From assembly GCF_015291625.1 (NCBI RefSeq), contig NZ_CP030047.1:806001-870000 (forward strand): a stretch of DNA of 64,000 bases, given 5' to 3'. Source of the stretch: Bradyrhizobium sp. CCBAU 53421. Its GTDB lineage: Bacteria; Pseudomonadota; Alphaproteobacteria; Rhizobiales; Xanthobacteraceae. The position numbers and the translations under genes are program-made. The notes under the pieces were generated by a model, which ran no database searches, was not told the DNA's origin, and worked only from the letters and a program-made list of their open reading frames with translations. Positions 1-8,199 of the stretch are shown piece by piece (within the stretch, counting starts at the first letter, position 1; each line of letters begins with the position of its first letter).

Positions 1-646
1 CGAGTTCGCGCGGCACCAGCTTGGTCAGCTTGAACGGGCCGGTGCCGGAGGGCTGGCTGGCGAACTTGTCCCAGTTCCCGCCGAGCTTCTCATATTGCGC
101 GGGGCTGGAGACCAGGAACCAGAGCATCTGGTAGGGGAAGAAGGAGTCGACCGTCTTGGTCGTGATCTCGATGGTGAAGTCGTCGATCTTGGCGTAGCTC
201 GCGACTGAGGGCAGGCGGGTCTTGACCTGGGCGCTCTGCCGCTTGTCGAATTGCGGTGCCTTGTCGTTCAGCACCTTGTCGAGATTCCAGATCACCGCGT
301 CGGCGTTGAAATCGCTGCCGTCGTGGAATTTGACGCCCTTACGCAGGGTGAAGCGCCATTTTGTCTTGTCGTTGTCATCGACCTTCCATTCGGTCGCAAG
401 CCCGGGCACCAGTTTGCCCGGCCGGTCGGCAACGTCCATCTCCCAGGCCACCAGCGGATCGTAGATCGTGTAGGCCGTGAACTGATAGGCGCCGGCGCCG
501 CGATCGGGCTGGCCCGTCGTCAGCGGAATGTCGGCCATCGAGATGCCGTAGCGCACAATGGAATCTGCCCGCGCTGAGATGGCCGGCCAGCCCATGGTCA
601 GGGCAAGCGCCATTGCCGCCATCAGGATCGAATTGCGCGCACGCAT
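1..646 (-). CDS. ABC transporter substrate-binding protein, SBP_bac_5 family (3' part outside window)
   Basis: N-terminal 215 residues of a periplasmic solute-binding protein of the dipeptide/oligopeptide/nickel (SBP_bac_5) family; the rest lies beyond base 1. The ATG at 646 opens a signal peptide (MRARNSILMAAMALALTMG..., probable cleavage after SARA near residue 27). The mature part has the family pattern: VRYGISMADIPLTTGQPDRG, then LVPGLATEWKVDDNDKTKWRF and LRKGVKFHDGSDFNADAVIWN. It is clearly paralogous to the protein at 857-2509, which shares ADIP..., ATEWKVDD.DKTKW and FHDGS.FNADAV.WN..KVL. The two genes are divergent and each has its own sigma-54-like promoter. The substrate is not readable from the sequence. 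Confidence 0.93.
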   Translation of the reverse strand, partial: MRARNSILMAAMALALTMGWPAISARADSIVRYGISMADIPLTTGQPDRGAGAYQFTAYTIYDPLVAWEMDVADRPGKLVPGLATEWKVDDNDKTKWRFTLRKGVKFHDGSDFNADAVIWNLDKVLNDKAPQFDKRQSAQVKTRLPSVASYAKIDDFTIEITTKTVDSFFPYQMLWFLVSSPAQYEKLGGNWDKFASQPSGTGPFKLTKLVPREL

Positions 647-684
647 ATGAAAGGCTCCGTTGGTGGGAAGTCGGAGCCAAAACT

Positions 685-700
685 TGCAAGCATGATGCCA
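685..700 (-). promoter_or_regulatory. Probable sigma-54 (RpoN) -24/-12 promoter for the leftward binding-protein gene
   Basis: On the minus strand the sequence is TGGCAT-CATGC-TTGCA. The consensus is TGGCAC-N5-TTGCA, so there is one mismatch in the -24 block and the GG-to-GC spacing is exactly right. The -12 GC lies about 40 bases before the ATG at 646. The assignment is by motif only. Confidence 0.6.
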
Positions 701-783
701 GAATAGGCAGCATTGCCCCGTCTTAGCCTAATGTGGGAAGAAATGACGCGCCCGGTGGTTATTTGCTGAAGAACTATTCCCCT

Positions 784-799
784 TGGCACAGGCATTGCA
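784..799 (+). promoter_or_regulatory. Probable sigma-54 (RpoN) -24/-12 promoter for the ABC/amidase operon
   Basis: TGGCAC-AGGCA-TTGCA (preceded by T, followed by T) matches the RpoN consensus in both blocks with the correct 12-base GG-to-GC distance. It lies 58 bases before the ATG at 857. It is the mirror of the element at 685-700, so both divergent binding-protein genes carry the same promoter class. I could not identify an enhancer (NtrC or NifA type) between them. Confidence 0.72.
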
Positions 800-856
800 T
801 ACGCTTGCCCAAGAAATAATCACCAAAACGTCACCAGACTCGAAGGGGTTGCTCAG

Positions 857-2509
857 ATGCGTAACAGGAAGACCAATGCGACGGCGATCATGCTGGCGCT
901 TGCGATGGCCGCGTGTGTACCGGCGGCCGCCGGCGCCGAGACCGTGCTGCGCATTGGCATGACGGCTGCCGATATTCCGCGCACGCTCGGCCAGCCAGAT
1001 CAGGGTTTTGAGGGCAATCGTTTCACCGGGCTCACGATGTATGACGCGCTGACGATGTGGGACCTGTCGTCGTCGGACAAGGCGAGCGCGATGATCCCGG
1101 GCCTCGCGACCGAGTGGAAGGTCGACGATGCCGACAAGACCAAGTGGATCTTCAAGCTGCGTCGCGGCGTCAGCTTTCACGATGGCTCGCCGTTCAATGC
1201 CGACGCGGTGGTCTGGAACGTCGACAAGGTGCTGAAGCAGGACGCGCCGCAATACGATGCGAGCCAGGTCGGCGTCACCGCCTCGCGCATGCCGACGCTG
1301 GTCTCGGCGCGCAAGATCGACGACATGACCGTGGAGCTGACCACCAAGGAGCCGGACAGCTTCCTGCCGATCAACCTCACCAATCTGTTCATGGCGAGCC
1401 CGGCCAAGTGGCAGCAATTCTACGACAAGGCCGAAGGCGCCGATGCCAAGGCGAAGTCGCAGGCCGCATGGGCCGCGTTCGCCAAGGACGCGTCGGGCAC
1501 CGGTCCTTGGAAGATGTCGAGCTTCACGCCGCGCGAACGGCTCGAACTGGTGAAGAACGAGAACTACTGGGACAAGGCGCGCGTGCCGAAGACCGACAAG
1601 ATGGTGCTGTTGCCGATGCCCGAGGCCAACGCGCGCACCGCGGCGCTGCTGTCGGGGCAGGTCAACTGGATCGAGGCGCCGGCGCCCGACGCGCTGCCCG
1701 AGATCAAGCAGCGCGGCTTCAATCTCTATTCCAACGAGGAGCCGCATGTCTGGCCGTGGCAGTTCTCGCGCGTCGAGGGCTCCCCGTGGAACGACATCCG
1801 CGTCCGCAAGGCCGCCAATCTCTGCATCGATCGCGAGGGGCTGCGCGACGGCCTGCTCGCGGGCCTGATGGTGCCGGCGACCGGCACGTTCGAGCCCGGC
1901 CATCCCTGGCGCGGCAACCCGACCTTCCAGATCAAGTACGACAAGCCGGCCGCGCAGAAGCTGATGCAGGAGGCCGGCTTCGGTCCGAGCAAGAAGCTGA
2001 CGGTCAAGATCCAGACCTCGGCGTCCGGTTCGGGCCAGATGCTGCCGCTGCCGATGAACGAGTATCTGCAACAGGCCTTGGCCGAGTGCTACTTCGATGT
2101 GCAGCTCGACGTCATCGAGTGGAACACGCTGTTCACCAACTGGCGGCGCGGCACCAAGGACCCGTCGGCCAACGGCTCGAACGCGATCAACGTTACCTAT
2201 GCGGCGATGGATCCGTTCTTCGCGCTGGTGCGCTTCCTGCAATCAGGCATGGCGCCGCCGGTCTCGAACAATTGGGGCTTCAATAACAATTCGAAGTTCG
2301 ACGAACTGGTGAAGAAGGCCCGCCAGACCTTCGAACCTGCGGCGCGTGACGCTGCGCTCGCCGAGCTGCATGCCGCCTCGGTCGATGATGCCGCGTTCCT
2401 GTACGTCGCCCACGACGTCGCGCCGCGCGCGATGAGCCCGAAGATCAAGGGCTTTGTACAGCCGAAGAGCTGGTTCGTCGACTTCTCGCCGGTCACGGTC
2501 GTGCCGTGA
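857..2509 (+). CDS. ABC transporter substrate-binding protein, SBP_bac_5 (dipeptide/oligopeptide) family
   Basis: 550-residue periplasmic binding protein that delivers substrate to the permeases encoded just downstream. The signal peptide spans residues 1-27 (charged MRNRKTN, hydrophobic IMLALAMAACV, cleavage after AGA). Full family length is present: LATEWKVDD at about 80, the FHDGSPFNADAVVWN block near 110-125, and a C-terminal lobe ending PKSWFVDFSPVTVVP. The ATG at 857 follows a GAAGGGG stretch. This is the first gene of the operon. A 158-base palindromic repeat separates it from the first permease, an arrangement that often lets the binding protein be made in excess. Association with an amidase suggests an amide or peptide-like nitrogen compound; that is inference. 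Confidence 0.95.
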   Translation: MRNRKTNATAIMLALAMAACVPAAAGAETVLRIGMTAADIPRTLGQPDQGFEGNRFTGLTMYDALTMWDLSSSDKASAMIPGLATEWKVDDADKTKWIFKLRRGVSFHDGSPFNADAVVWNVDKVLKQDAPQYDASQVGVTASRMPTLVSARKIDDMTVELTTKEPDSFLPINLTNLFMASPAKWQQFYDKAEGADAKAKSQAAWAAFAKDASGTGPWKMSSFTPRERLELVKNENYWDKARVPKTDKMVLLPMPEANARTAALLSGQVNWIEAPAPDALPEIKQRGFNLYSNEEPHVWPWQFSRVEGSPWNDIRVRKAANLCIDREGLRDGLLAGLMVPATGTFEPGHPWRGNPTFQIKYDKPAAQKLMQEAGFGPSKKLTVKIQTSASGSGQMLPLPMNEYLQQALAECYFDVQLDVIEWNTLFTNWRRGTKDPSANGSNAINVTYAAMDPFFALVRFLQSGMAPPVSNNWGFNNNSKFDELVKKARQTFEPAARDAALAELHAASVDDAAFLYVAHDVAPRAMSPKIKGFVQPKSWFVDFSPVTVVP

Positions 2510-2532
2510 GATAACGTGCGGCGCTCTTAGGT

Positions 2533-2690
2533 ACCCTCTCCCCTTGTGGGAGAGGGTGGCTTCGCATAGCGAAGCCGGGTGAGGGGTTGTCTCCGCGGGC
2601 GCTCCTCTCCGATCTGAAATGATGTTGTCCGCGGATAGAACCCCTCATCCGGCGCGCTTCGCGCGCCACCTTCTCCCACAAGGGGAGAAG
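2533..2690. repeat. Dispersed palindromic repeat pair, family A (CTCTCCCC..GGGGAGAG type)
   Basis: Two hairpin ends (CCTCTCCCCTTGTGGGAGAGG near the left end, CTTCTCCCACAAGGGGAGAAG at the right) enclose GCGAAGC-type internal palindromes and CCCCTCATCC / GGGTGAGGGG halves, so the whole element is an inverted pair. Relatives lie at 21691-21841, 36246-36406 and 40881-41010. This copy sits inside the ABC operon between the binding-protein and permease genes. Confidence 0.85.
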
Positions 2691-2706
2691 GAAAAGAGAG
2701 CCCAAC

Positions 2707-3660
2707 GTGCTTGCCTATACGTCCAGACGGATCGTCTACGTCATTCCGATCGTGCTCAGCGTCGCGCTGGTGTGCTTCCTCCTGGTGCACATCACGCCCG
2801 GAGATCCCTTGGTCGCGGTGCTGCCGGCCGATGCCTCGCAGGAGCTCGCCGCGCAATTGCGCAGCGCTTATGGCTTCGATCGGCCGTTGCCGGTGCAATT
2901 CGGTCTGTGGCTGTGGCGCGCGATCCATGGCGATCTCGGCAATTCGATCGCGACCGGACGGCCGGTGCTATCGGAGGTGATGCGGGCGGTCGGCAACACC
3001 GTGATGCTGGCGATCGCCGCCGCGATGATCGGCTTCACGCTCGGGCTGCTGTTCGGCCTGATCGCCGGCTATTTCCGCGACACCTGGGTCGACAAGGTCG
3101 CGACGTCGGTTGCCATCGCCGGCGTCTCGCTGCCGCATTATTGGCTCGGTATGGTGCTGGTCATCATCTTCTCGGTGCAGCTCAACTGGCTGCCCGCGGT
3201 CGGCGCGGGTCCTGGCGGCTCCGGCGCCTGGGCGTGGGACTGGGAGCATCTGCGCTATCTGGTGCTGCCCGCGATTACCACCTCGGTGATTCCGATGGGC
3301 ATCGTCACCCGCACGGTGCGCGCGCTGACCGGCGACATCCTGAGCCAGGATTTTGTCGAAGCGCTGCGCGCCAAGGGCCTGCGCGAGACCGAGGTGTTCC
3401 GCCACGTCATCAAGAACGCGGCGCCGACCGCGCTCGCGGTGATGGGACTCCAGCTTGGTTACATGCTCGGCGGCTCGATCCTGATCGAGACCGTGTTCTC
3501 CTGGCCCGGCTCGGGGCTCCTGCTGAACTCGGCGATCTTCCAGCGCGATCTGCCGCTGCTGCAGGGCACGATCCTGGTGCTGGCGCTGTTCTTCGTGCTG
3601 CTCAATCTCCTGGTCGATATCGCGCAGGCCGCGATCGATCCGCGCATCAAGCGGAGCTGA
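2707..3660 (+). CDS. ABC transporter permease, DppB/OppB type
   Basis: 317-residue inner-membrane permease, first of the pair forming the translocation channel for the upstream binding protein. It starts with a GTG codon after a GGAGAAGGAAAAGAGAG purine run. The N-terminal segment (RRIVYVIPIVLSVALVCFLLVHITPGDP) is the family's first transmembrane helix followed by the diagnostic TPGDP. Several more hydrophobic segments follow, and the EAA loop (EALRAKGLRETEVFRHVIKNA, about residues 218-240) contacts the ATPases. The last helix (ILVLALFFVLLNLLVDIAQ) and the tail DPRIK are also typical. Two bases separate it from the second permease gene. Confidence 0.95.
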   Translation: MLAYTSRRIVYVIPIVLSVALVCFLLVHITPGDPLVAVLPADASQELAAQLRSAYGFDRPLPVQFGLWLWRAIHGDLGNSIATGRPVLSEVMRAVGNTVMLAIAAAMIGFTLGLLFGLIAGYFRDTWVDKVATSVAIAGVSLPHYWLGMVLVIIFSVQLNWLPAVGAGPGGSGAWAWDWEHLRYLVLPAITTSVIPMGIVTRTVRALTGDILSQDFVEALRAKGLRETEVFRHVIKNAAPTALAVMGLQLGYMLGGSILIETVFSWPGSGLLLNSAIFQRDLPLLQGTILVLALFFVLLNLLVDIAQAAIDPRIKRS

Positions 3661-3662
3661 GC

Positions 3663-4550
3663 ATGAGTGCAATGAGCGATACCGCATTGCAGGCAGCCCC
3701 CGCGACCAAGGCGCGCGGCTACTGGGCGACGGTCGGGCGTCGCATCAGACGCGACAAGGTCAGCATGGCCTGCGCCATCATCCTGGTGCTGATCTTTGCG
3801 TCCGCGCTGCTGGCGCCGTGGCTGCATCTCGCCGATCCCTATCAGGGCTCGATGATCCGCCGTCTCCGCCATATCGGCACGCCGGGCTATCCGCTCGGGA
3901 CCGACGAGCTCGGCCGCGACATGCTGGCGCGGCTGATCTACGGCGGACGTCTGTCGCTGGTGATCGGCATCCTGCCGGTGATCTTCGCCTTCGTGATCGG
4001 CACCTCGCTTGGTCTTGTCGCCGGCTATGTCGGCGGCAAGCTCAACACCGCGATCATGCGTACCGTCGACGTGTTCTACGCCTTCCCGTCGGTGCTGCTG
4101 GCGATCGCGATCTCGGGCGCGCTCGGCGCCGGCATCACCAATTCGATCGTGTCGCTGACCATCGTGTTCGTGCCGCAGATCACCCGCGTCGCCGAAAGCG
4201 TCACCACTGGCGTGCGCAACATGGATTTCGTCGAGGCGGCGCGCGCCTCCGGCGCCGGTCCCTTCACCATCATGCGCGTGCACATGCTCGGCAACGTGCT
4301 CGGCCCGATCTTCGTCTACGCCACCGGCCTGATCTCGGTGTCGATGATCCTCGCCGCCGGTCTCTCGTTCCTCGGGCTCGGCACCAAACCGCCGGAGCCG
4401 GAATGGGGCCTGATGCTGAACACGCTGCGCACCGCGATCTATGTCAATCCATGGGTCGCGGCGCTGCCGGGCGCGATGATCTTCGCGGTCTCGATCTGCT
4501 TCAACCTGCTCAGCGACGGCATGCGCAGCGCCATGGACATCAGGAACTAG
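3663..4550 (+). CDS. ABC transporter permease, DppC/OppC type
   Basis: 295-residue inner-membrane permease pairing with the preceding DppB-type subunit. The reading frame is open far upstream, but the ATG at 3663 (MSAMSDTALQAAPATKARGYW) directly after the previous stop is the only start that fits the family. Typical features are an N-terminal transmembrane helix (MACAIILVLIFASALLAPWL), the GTDELGRDMLARLIYGGRLSL block near residue 80, the EAA loop (EAARASGAGPFTIMRVHML, about residue 190) and the final LSFLGLG..PPEPEWG segment. Four bases separate its stop from the ATPase gene. Confidence 0.95.
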   Translation: MSAMSDTALQAAPATKARGYWATVGRRIRRDKVSMACAIILVLIFASALLAPWLHLADPYQGSMIRRLRHIGTPGYPLGTDELGRDMLARLIYGGRLSLVIGILPVIFAFVIGTSLGLVAGYVGGKLNTAIMRTVDVFYAFPSVLLAIAISGALGAGITNSIVSLTIVFVPQITRVAESVTTGVRNMDFVEAARASGAGPFTIMRVHMLGNVLGPIFVYATGLISVSMILAAGLSFLGLGTKPPEPEWGLMLNTLRTAIYVNPWVAALPGAMIFAVSICFNLLSDGMRSAMDIRN

Positions 4551-4554
4551 TGCG

Positions 4555-5628
4555 ATGATGGATGCCAATCCCGTAGCTGACATGCTGGAGCGGGTCGCCG
4601 ATATCGGCGGTGCCGCGCAGCCGCTACTGCAGGTCCAGGGGCTGACCAAGCACTTCCCGGTGCGCGGCGGACTGTTTAGTCCGCGCAAGACCGTGCGTGC
4701 GGTCGACGACGTCTCCTTCGCGGTCATGAAAGGCGAGACCGTCGGCATTGTCGGCGAATCCGGTTGCGGCAAGTCGACCACCGCGCGGCTGTTGATGCAC
4801 CTGATGGCACGCGATGCCGGCGACATCATCTATGACGGCCGGCAGGTCGGCCCGGCGCTCTCGCTGCGCGATCTGCGGCGCGGTGTGCAGATGGTGTTCC
4901 AGGACAGCTACGCCTCGCTCAATCCGCGCCTCACCATCGAGGAGTCGATCGCCTTCGGACCCAAAGTCCACGGCATGGCCGATGACACGGCGCGGACGCT
5001 GGCGCGCGAGCTGCTCGGCAAGGTGGGCTTGCGGCCGGAGATTTTCGCCAACCGCTATCCGCACGAGGTGTCCGGCGGCCAGCGCCAGCGCGTCAATATC
5101 GCACGTGCGCTCGCGCTGTCGCCGCGGCTGGTGATCCTCGATGAAGCGGTTTCCGCGCTCGACAAGTCGGTCGAGGCGCAGGTGCTCAATCTGCTCGCCG
5201 ATCTGAAGCGTGAATTCGGCCTGACTTATCTGTTCATCAGCCACGATCTCAACGTGGTCCGCTACATCTCCGACCGCGTGCTGGTGATGTATCTCGGCGA
5301 GGTCGTCGAGCTCGGCCCGGTCGATGCGGTGTGGGACGCGCCGGCGCATCCCTATACCCGCGCGCTGCTGGCGGCGATGCCGTCATCCGATCCCGACAAG
5401 CGCACCGAGGTGCCGCCGATCTCGGGCGATCCGCCCAATCCGATCGATCCGCCGTCGGGCTGCCGGTTTCACACCCGTTGCCCGTTTGCGGAGCCGCTCT
5501 GCGCAAACGTCACGCCAAAACTCAGCGATCTCGATACAATGGGCCATCAAGCGGCCTGCTACATGGCCATTGCTGGCTCGGGGCACAGCCGCGCGCCGGC
5601 AAAAGCAAAAGGAGAAAACGCGGCATGA
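4555..5628 (+). CDS. ABC transporter ATP-binding protein, DppF/OppF type
   Basis: 357-residue ATPase energising the transporter. Walker A is GESGCGKST (about residue 64), the signature is VSGGQRQR, Walker B is LVILDEAVSALD, and the switch histidine is in FISHD. The C-terminal oligopeptide-transporter extension has its cysteine cluster (GCRFHTRCPFAEPLCANV). DEAVSALD in place of the commoner DEPVSALD is seen in some relatives and leaves the catalytic Glu intact. The stop overlaps the start of the small downstream gene (ATGA at 5625), so translation is probably coupled. The partner ATPase is at 7222-8199. Confidence 0.95.
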   Translation: MMDANPVADMLERVADIGGAAQPLLQVQGLTKHFPVRGGLFSPRKTVRAVDDVSFAVMKGETVGIVGESGCGKSTTARLLMHLMARDAGDIIYDGRQVGPALSLRDLRRGVQMVFQDSYASLNPRLTIEESIAFGPKVHGMADDTARTLARELLGKVGLRPEIFANRYPHEVSGGQRQRVNIARALALSPRLVILDEAVSALDKSVEAQVLNLLADLKREFGLTYLFISHDLNVVRYISDRVLVMYLGEVVELGPVDAVWDAPAHPYTRALLAAMPSSDPDKRTEVPPISGDPPNPIDPPSGCRFHTRCPFAEPLCANVTPKLSDLDTMGHQAACYMAIAGSGHSRAPAKAKGENAA

Positions 5629-5816
5629 CCAGACCAACCCCGAAGGACGTCAAGGTGATCGCGCACGTCGCCGACGTGCCCGCCGATGACGATGTCGCCA
5701 CCCGCATCGCCAATTCGATCGGGCCGGCATTCGACGGTTTTGCGCCGATCTCCGGCACGCTGCCGTTCGATCTCGAGCCTGCGAGCTTCCTGCTGGCGCA
5801 GAAGGTGTCGAAATGA
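5625..5816 (+). CDS. Small GatC/AtzG-like protein, putative amidase partner
   Basis: 63-residue protein fitted exactly between an ATPase and an amidase gene, overlapping both by four bases (ATGA at each end). Its core reads VATRIANSIGPAFDGFAPISGTLPFDLEPASF, a helix followed by LPFDLEPASF. This resembles AtzG/GatC-type small subunits (DUF4089-like), which end in a similar LP..LEPA.F segment and stabilise AtzE/GatA-type amidases. The resemblance is by eye and weak in percentage terms; the genetic arrangement is the stronger argument. RBS AAAGGAGAAAACGCGGC precedes the ATG. I infer a structural partner of the amidase; a stand-alone role cannot be excluded. Confidence 0.7.
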   Translation: MTRPTPKDVKVIAHVADVPADDDVATRIANSIGPAFDGFAPISGTLPFDLEPASFLLAQKVSK

Positions 5817-7225
5817 GCACCGAACCTGCCCTGATGACGCTGACCGCGGTCGCCAAGGCGATTGCCGACAAGAAGCTCTCTTCGCATGAGGTGACGCGCG
5901 CCGTGCTGCATCGCATTGCGGAATGGCAGCCGCGCCTCAACGCCTATATGGCGGTCGAATCCGAACAGTCGCTGGCCGCCGCGACCGAGGCCGACGCTGC
6001 GCTCGCCAAGGGCAACAGCCGGGGCGCCCTGCACGGCGTGCCACTGGCGCACAAGGACATGTACTACGAGGCCGGCAAGGTTGTGACCTGCGGCTCGCTG
6101 ATCCGGCGCGACTTCGTGCCGAAGACGACCGCGACGGCGTTGCAGCGGCTGAAGGATGCCGGACAGGTCCGGCTCGGCTCGTTGCAGATGGTCGAGTTCG
6201 CCTATGGGCCGACCGGCCACAACGTGCATTACGGCCCGGTCCGCAATCCCTGGAATGTCGAGCACATCACCGGCGGCTCGTCGTCGGGCTCGGGCTCGGC
6301 GGTCGCCGCGCGTCTCACCTTTGCCGCGCTCGGTTCCGACACCGGTGGCTCGGTACGCATGCCGGCGCATTTCTGCGGCGTCACCGGCCTGAAGACCACG
6401 GTCGGCCGCGTCAGCCGTGCCGGCGCGATGCCGCTGTCGCAGTCGCTCGATACCGTCGGTCCGCTGGCACAGACCGCCGAGGACTGCGCGCTGTTGCTCG
6501 GCCTGATGGCCGGCGCCGATCCTGACGATATGACGGCGTCGACACAGCCGGTGCCGGATTACATGGCGGCGACGAGGCAGTCGCTGAAGGGTCTCAAGAT
6601 CGGCGTCCCGACGGCGTTCTATGTCGACGACCTCGATTCCGAAGTCGCGCGCATCCTCGACGAGACGGTGGCGACCCTGAAGAAGGAGGGCGCCGAGATC
6701 GTCAAGGTCGAGCTGCCCGATCAGCGTCAGCTCGGCTCGGCATCGCAACTGGTGCTCGCGGTCGAGGCCGCCGCCTTCCATAAGCGCTGGATGATCGAGC
6801 GGCCGCAGGATTACGGTGCGCAGGTCCTGATGCGGCTGCAGAACGGCCTGACCATTCCGGCGGTCACCTATCTCGAGGCAATGCGCTGGCGCGGGCCCGC
6901 GCTCGCCGCGCACAATGCGGCGGTCAACGGGATCGATGCCGTCATCGCGCCGTCCTCGCCGGTGCCGGCGCCGACGATCGCCGAGAGCGATGTCGGCAAC
7001 GGTCCGGGCGCGGAAGCGGTGATCCAGCGGCTGACCCGGTTCACGCGACCGGTCAATTATCTCGGCTTGCCGTCGCTCTCGATCCCGTCGGGCTTCACCA
7101 AGACGGGTCTGCCGGTCGGCATGCAGCTGATTGGCCGCTCCTTCGAGGAAGCGGTGTTACTCCGGATCGGCGCTGCCTTCCAGCGCGCGACCGACTTCCA
7201 CGCCAGGGTCCCCAAGCTCGCATGA
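5813..7225 (+). CDS. Amidase signature family hydrolase (AtzE/GatA-like)
   Basis: 470-residue cytoplasmic amidase. The Ser-cisSer-Lys triad is visible: Lys81 (LAHKDMYYE), the GGSSSGSGS loop at about 154-162 supplying the cis-Ser, and nucleophile Ser180 (SDTGGSVRMP). Known members hydrolyse carboxamides, carboxybiuret, or glutaminyl-tRNA when paired with GatB. No gatB is present, and the small AtzG-like gene upstream points to the AtzE side. Lying inside an ABC operon behind a sigma-54 promoter, it probably releases ammonia from the imported compound; the substrate itself is not predictable. The stop overlaps the next ATPase start (ATGA at 7222). Confidence 0.93.
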   Translation: MSTEPALMTLTAVAKAIADKKLSSHEVTRAVLHRIAEWQPRLNAYMAVESEQSLAAATEADAALAKGNSRGALHGVPLAHKDMYYEAGKVVTCGSLIRRDFVPKTTATALQRLKDAGQVRLGSLQMVEFAYGPTGHNVHYGPVRNPWNVEHITGGSSSGSGSAVAARLTFAALGSDTGGSVRMPAHFCGVTGLKTTVGRVSRAGAMPLSQSLDTVGPLAQTAEDCALLLGLMAGADPDDMTASTQPVPDYMAATRQSLKGLKIGVPTAFYVDDLDSEVARILDETVATLKKEGAEIVKVELPDQRQLGSASQLVLAVEAAAFHKRWMIERPQDYGAQVLMRLQNGLTIPAVTYLEAMRWRGPALAAHNAAVNGIDAVIAPSSPVPAPTIAESDVGNGPGAEAVIQRLTRFTRPVNYLGLPSLSIPSGFTKTGLPVGMQLIGRSFEEAVLLRIGAAFQRATDFHARVPKLA

Positions 7226-8199
7226 CCAACCTCGTCGAGATCAACAACCTCAACATCCGCTTCACCGGCGATCGCACGGTCCATGCCGTGAACGATCTCA
7301 GCCTGCAGCTCGGCGAGGGCGAGGTGTTGGGGCTGCTTGGCGAGTCCGGCTCGGGCAAGAGCGTGACGCTGCGGGCGCTAATGCGGCTGTTGCCGAAGAA
7401 GCGCACGCAGATCTCCGGCAGCGTCAAGGTGCTGGGCCGGGAGGTGCTGACGATGGACGACGAGGCGCTGTCCGCATTCCGCGGCCAGACCGTCTCGATG
7501 ATCTTCCAGGAGCCGGCACTGGCGCTCGATCCGGTCTACACCATCGGCCGCCAGATCGCGGAGACGGTGATGCGTCACGAGGGCAAGAGCGAGCGTGATG
7601 CCATGGCGCGCGCGCTTGAAATGCTCGAAGTGGTGCGGATCCCCTCCGCCAGGCGTCGGCTCGATTCCTATCCGCACGAGATGTCGGGCGGCATGCGCCA
7701 GCGTGCGATGATCGCGCTGGCGCTGGCCTGCAAGCCGAAGATCCTGCTCGCGGACGAGCCGACCACCGCGCTCGATGCCACCGTGCAGATCCAGATCCTG
7801 CTGCTGCTGCGCGAATTGCAACGCGAGTTCGGGATGTCCGTCATCTTCGTGACCCACGACATCGGCGTTGCCATCGAGATCTGCGACCGGGTCGCGGTGA
7901 TGTATGCCGGCCAGATCGTGGAGCAGGGCGCCTTGCGCGATATCGTGCGCACGCCGGTTCATCCCTATGCGAAGGGTTTGCTGGCCTCGACCATTCACGG
8001 CGCGATGCGCGGCCAGCGGCTCGAGACCATTCCGGGCACGCCGCCTTCGCTCGACCGCGCGCCGGCCAGTTGCTCGTTTGCGCCGCGCTGCAAGTTCGCC
8101 GAGCCGCGCTGTAGTGAGAGCCTGCCGCCCAGCGTGCAGGTCGCGCCCGGCCATCTGGCGCGCTGCGTTCTGGCCGAGCCGGCCGTGGCGACGGTCTAA
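7222..8199 (+). CDS. ABC transporter ATP-binding protein, DppD/OppD type
   Basis: 325-residue second ATPase of the transporter. Walker A is GESGSGKS, the signature is MSGGMRQR, Walker B is ILLADEPTTALD, and the switch histidine is in FVTHD. The C-terminal oligopeptide extension has the cysteine pattern SCSFAPRCKFAEPRC. It is translationally coupled to the amidase. It is the last gene of the operon, and its end overlaps by four bases the 3' end of the convergent LysR gene. It is odd that the two ATPases flank the amidase pair instead of being adjacent; that layout ties the hydrolase genes to the transporter. Confidence 0.95.
   Translation: MTNLVEINNLNIRFTGDRTVHAVNDLSLQLGEGEVLGLLGESGSGKSVTLRALMRLLPKKRTQISGSVKVLGREVLTMDDEALSAFRGQTVSMIFQEPALALDPVYTIGRQIAETVMRHEGKSERDAMARALEMLEVVRIPSARRRLDSYPHEMSGGMRQRAMIALALACKPKILLADEPTTALDATVQIQILLLLRELQREFGMSVIFVTHDIGVAIEICDRVAVMYAGQIVEQGALRDIVRTPVHPYAKGLLASTIHGAMRGQRLETIPGTPPSLDRAPASCSFAPRCKFAEPRCSESLPPSVQVAPGHLARCVLAEPAVATV

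Noticed and set aside
701-783. NtrC- or NifA-type enhancer between the two sigma-54 promoters
   Set aside because: No TGT-N10-ACA and no convincing NtrC dyad; a relaxed match could be forced but not supported.
728-2242. Long open frame on the minus strand opposite the binding-protein gene
   Set aside because: It has the Arg-rich, low-complexity composition typical of GC-rich antisense frames and no recognisable motif; the plus-strand binding protein is certain.
2619-3662. The DppC permease frame being open for 1 kb upstream of 3663
   Set aside because: The extension only repeats another frame of the DppB gene; the ATG at 3663 directly after the DppB stop gives the family-length protein.
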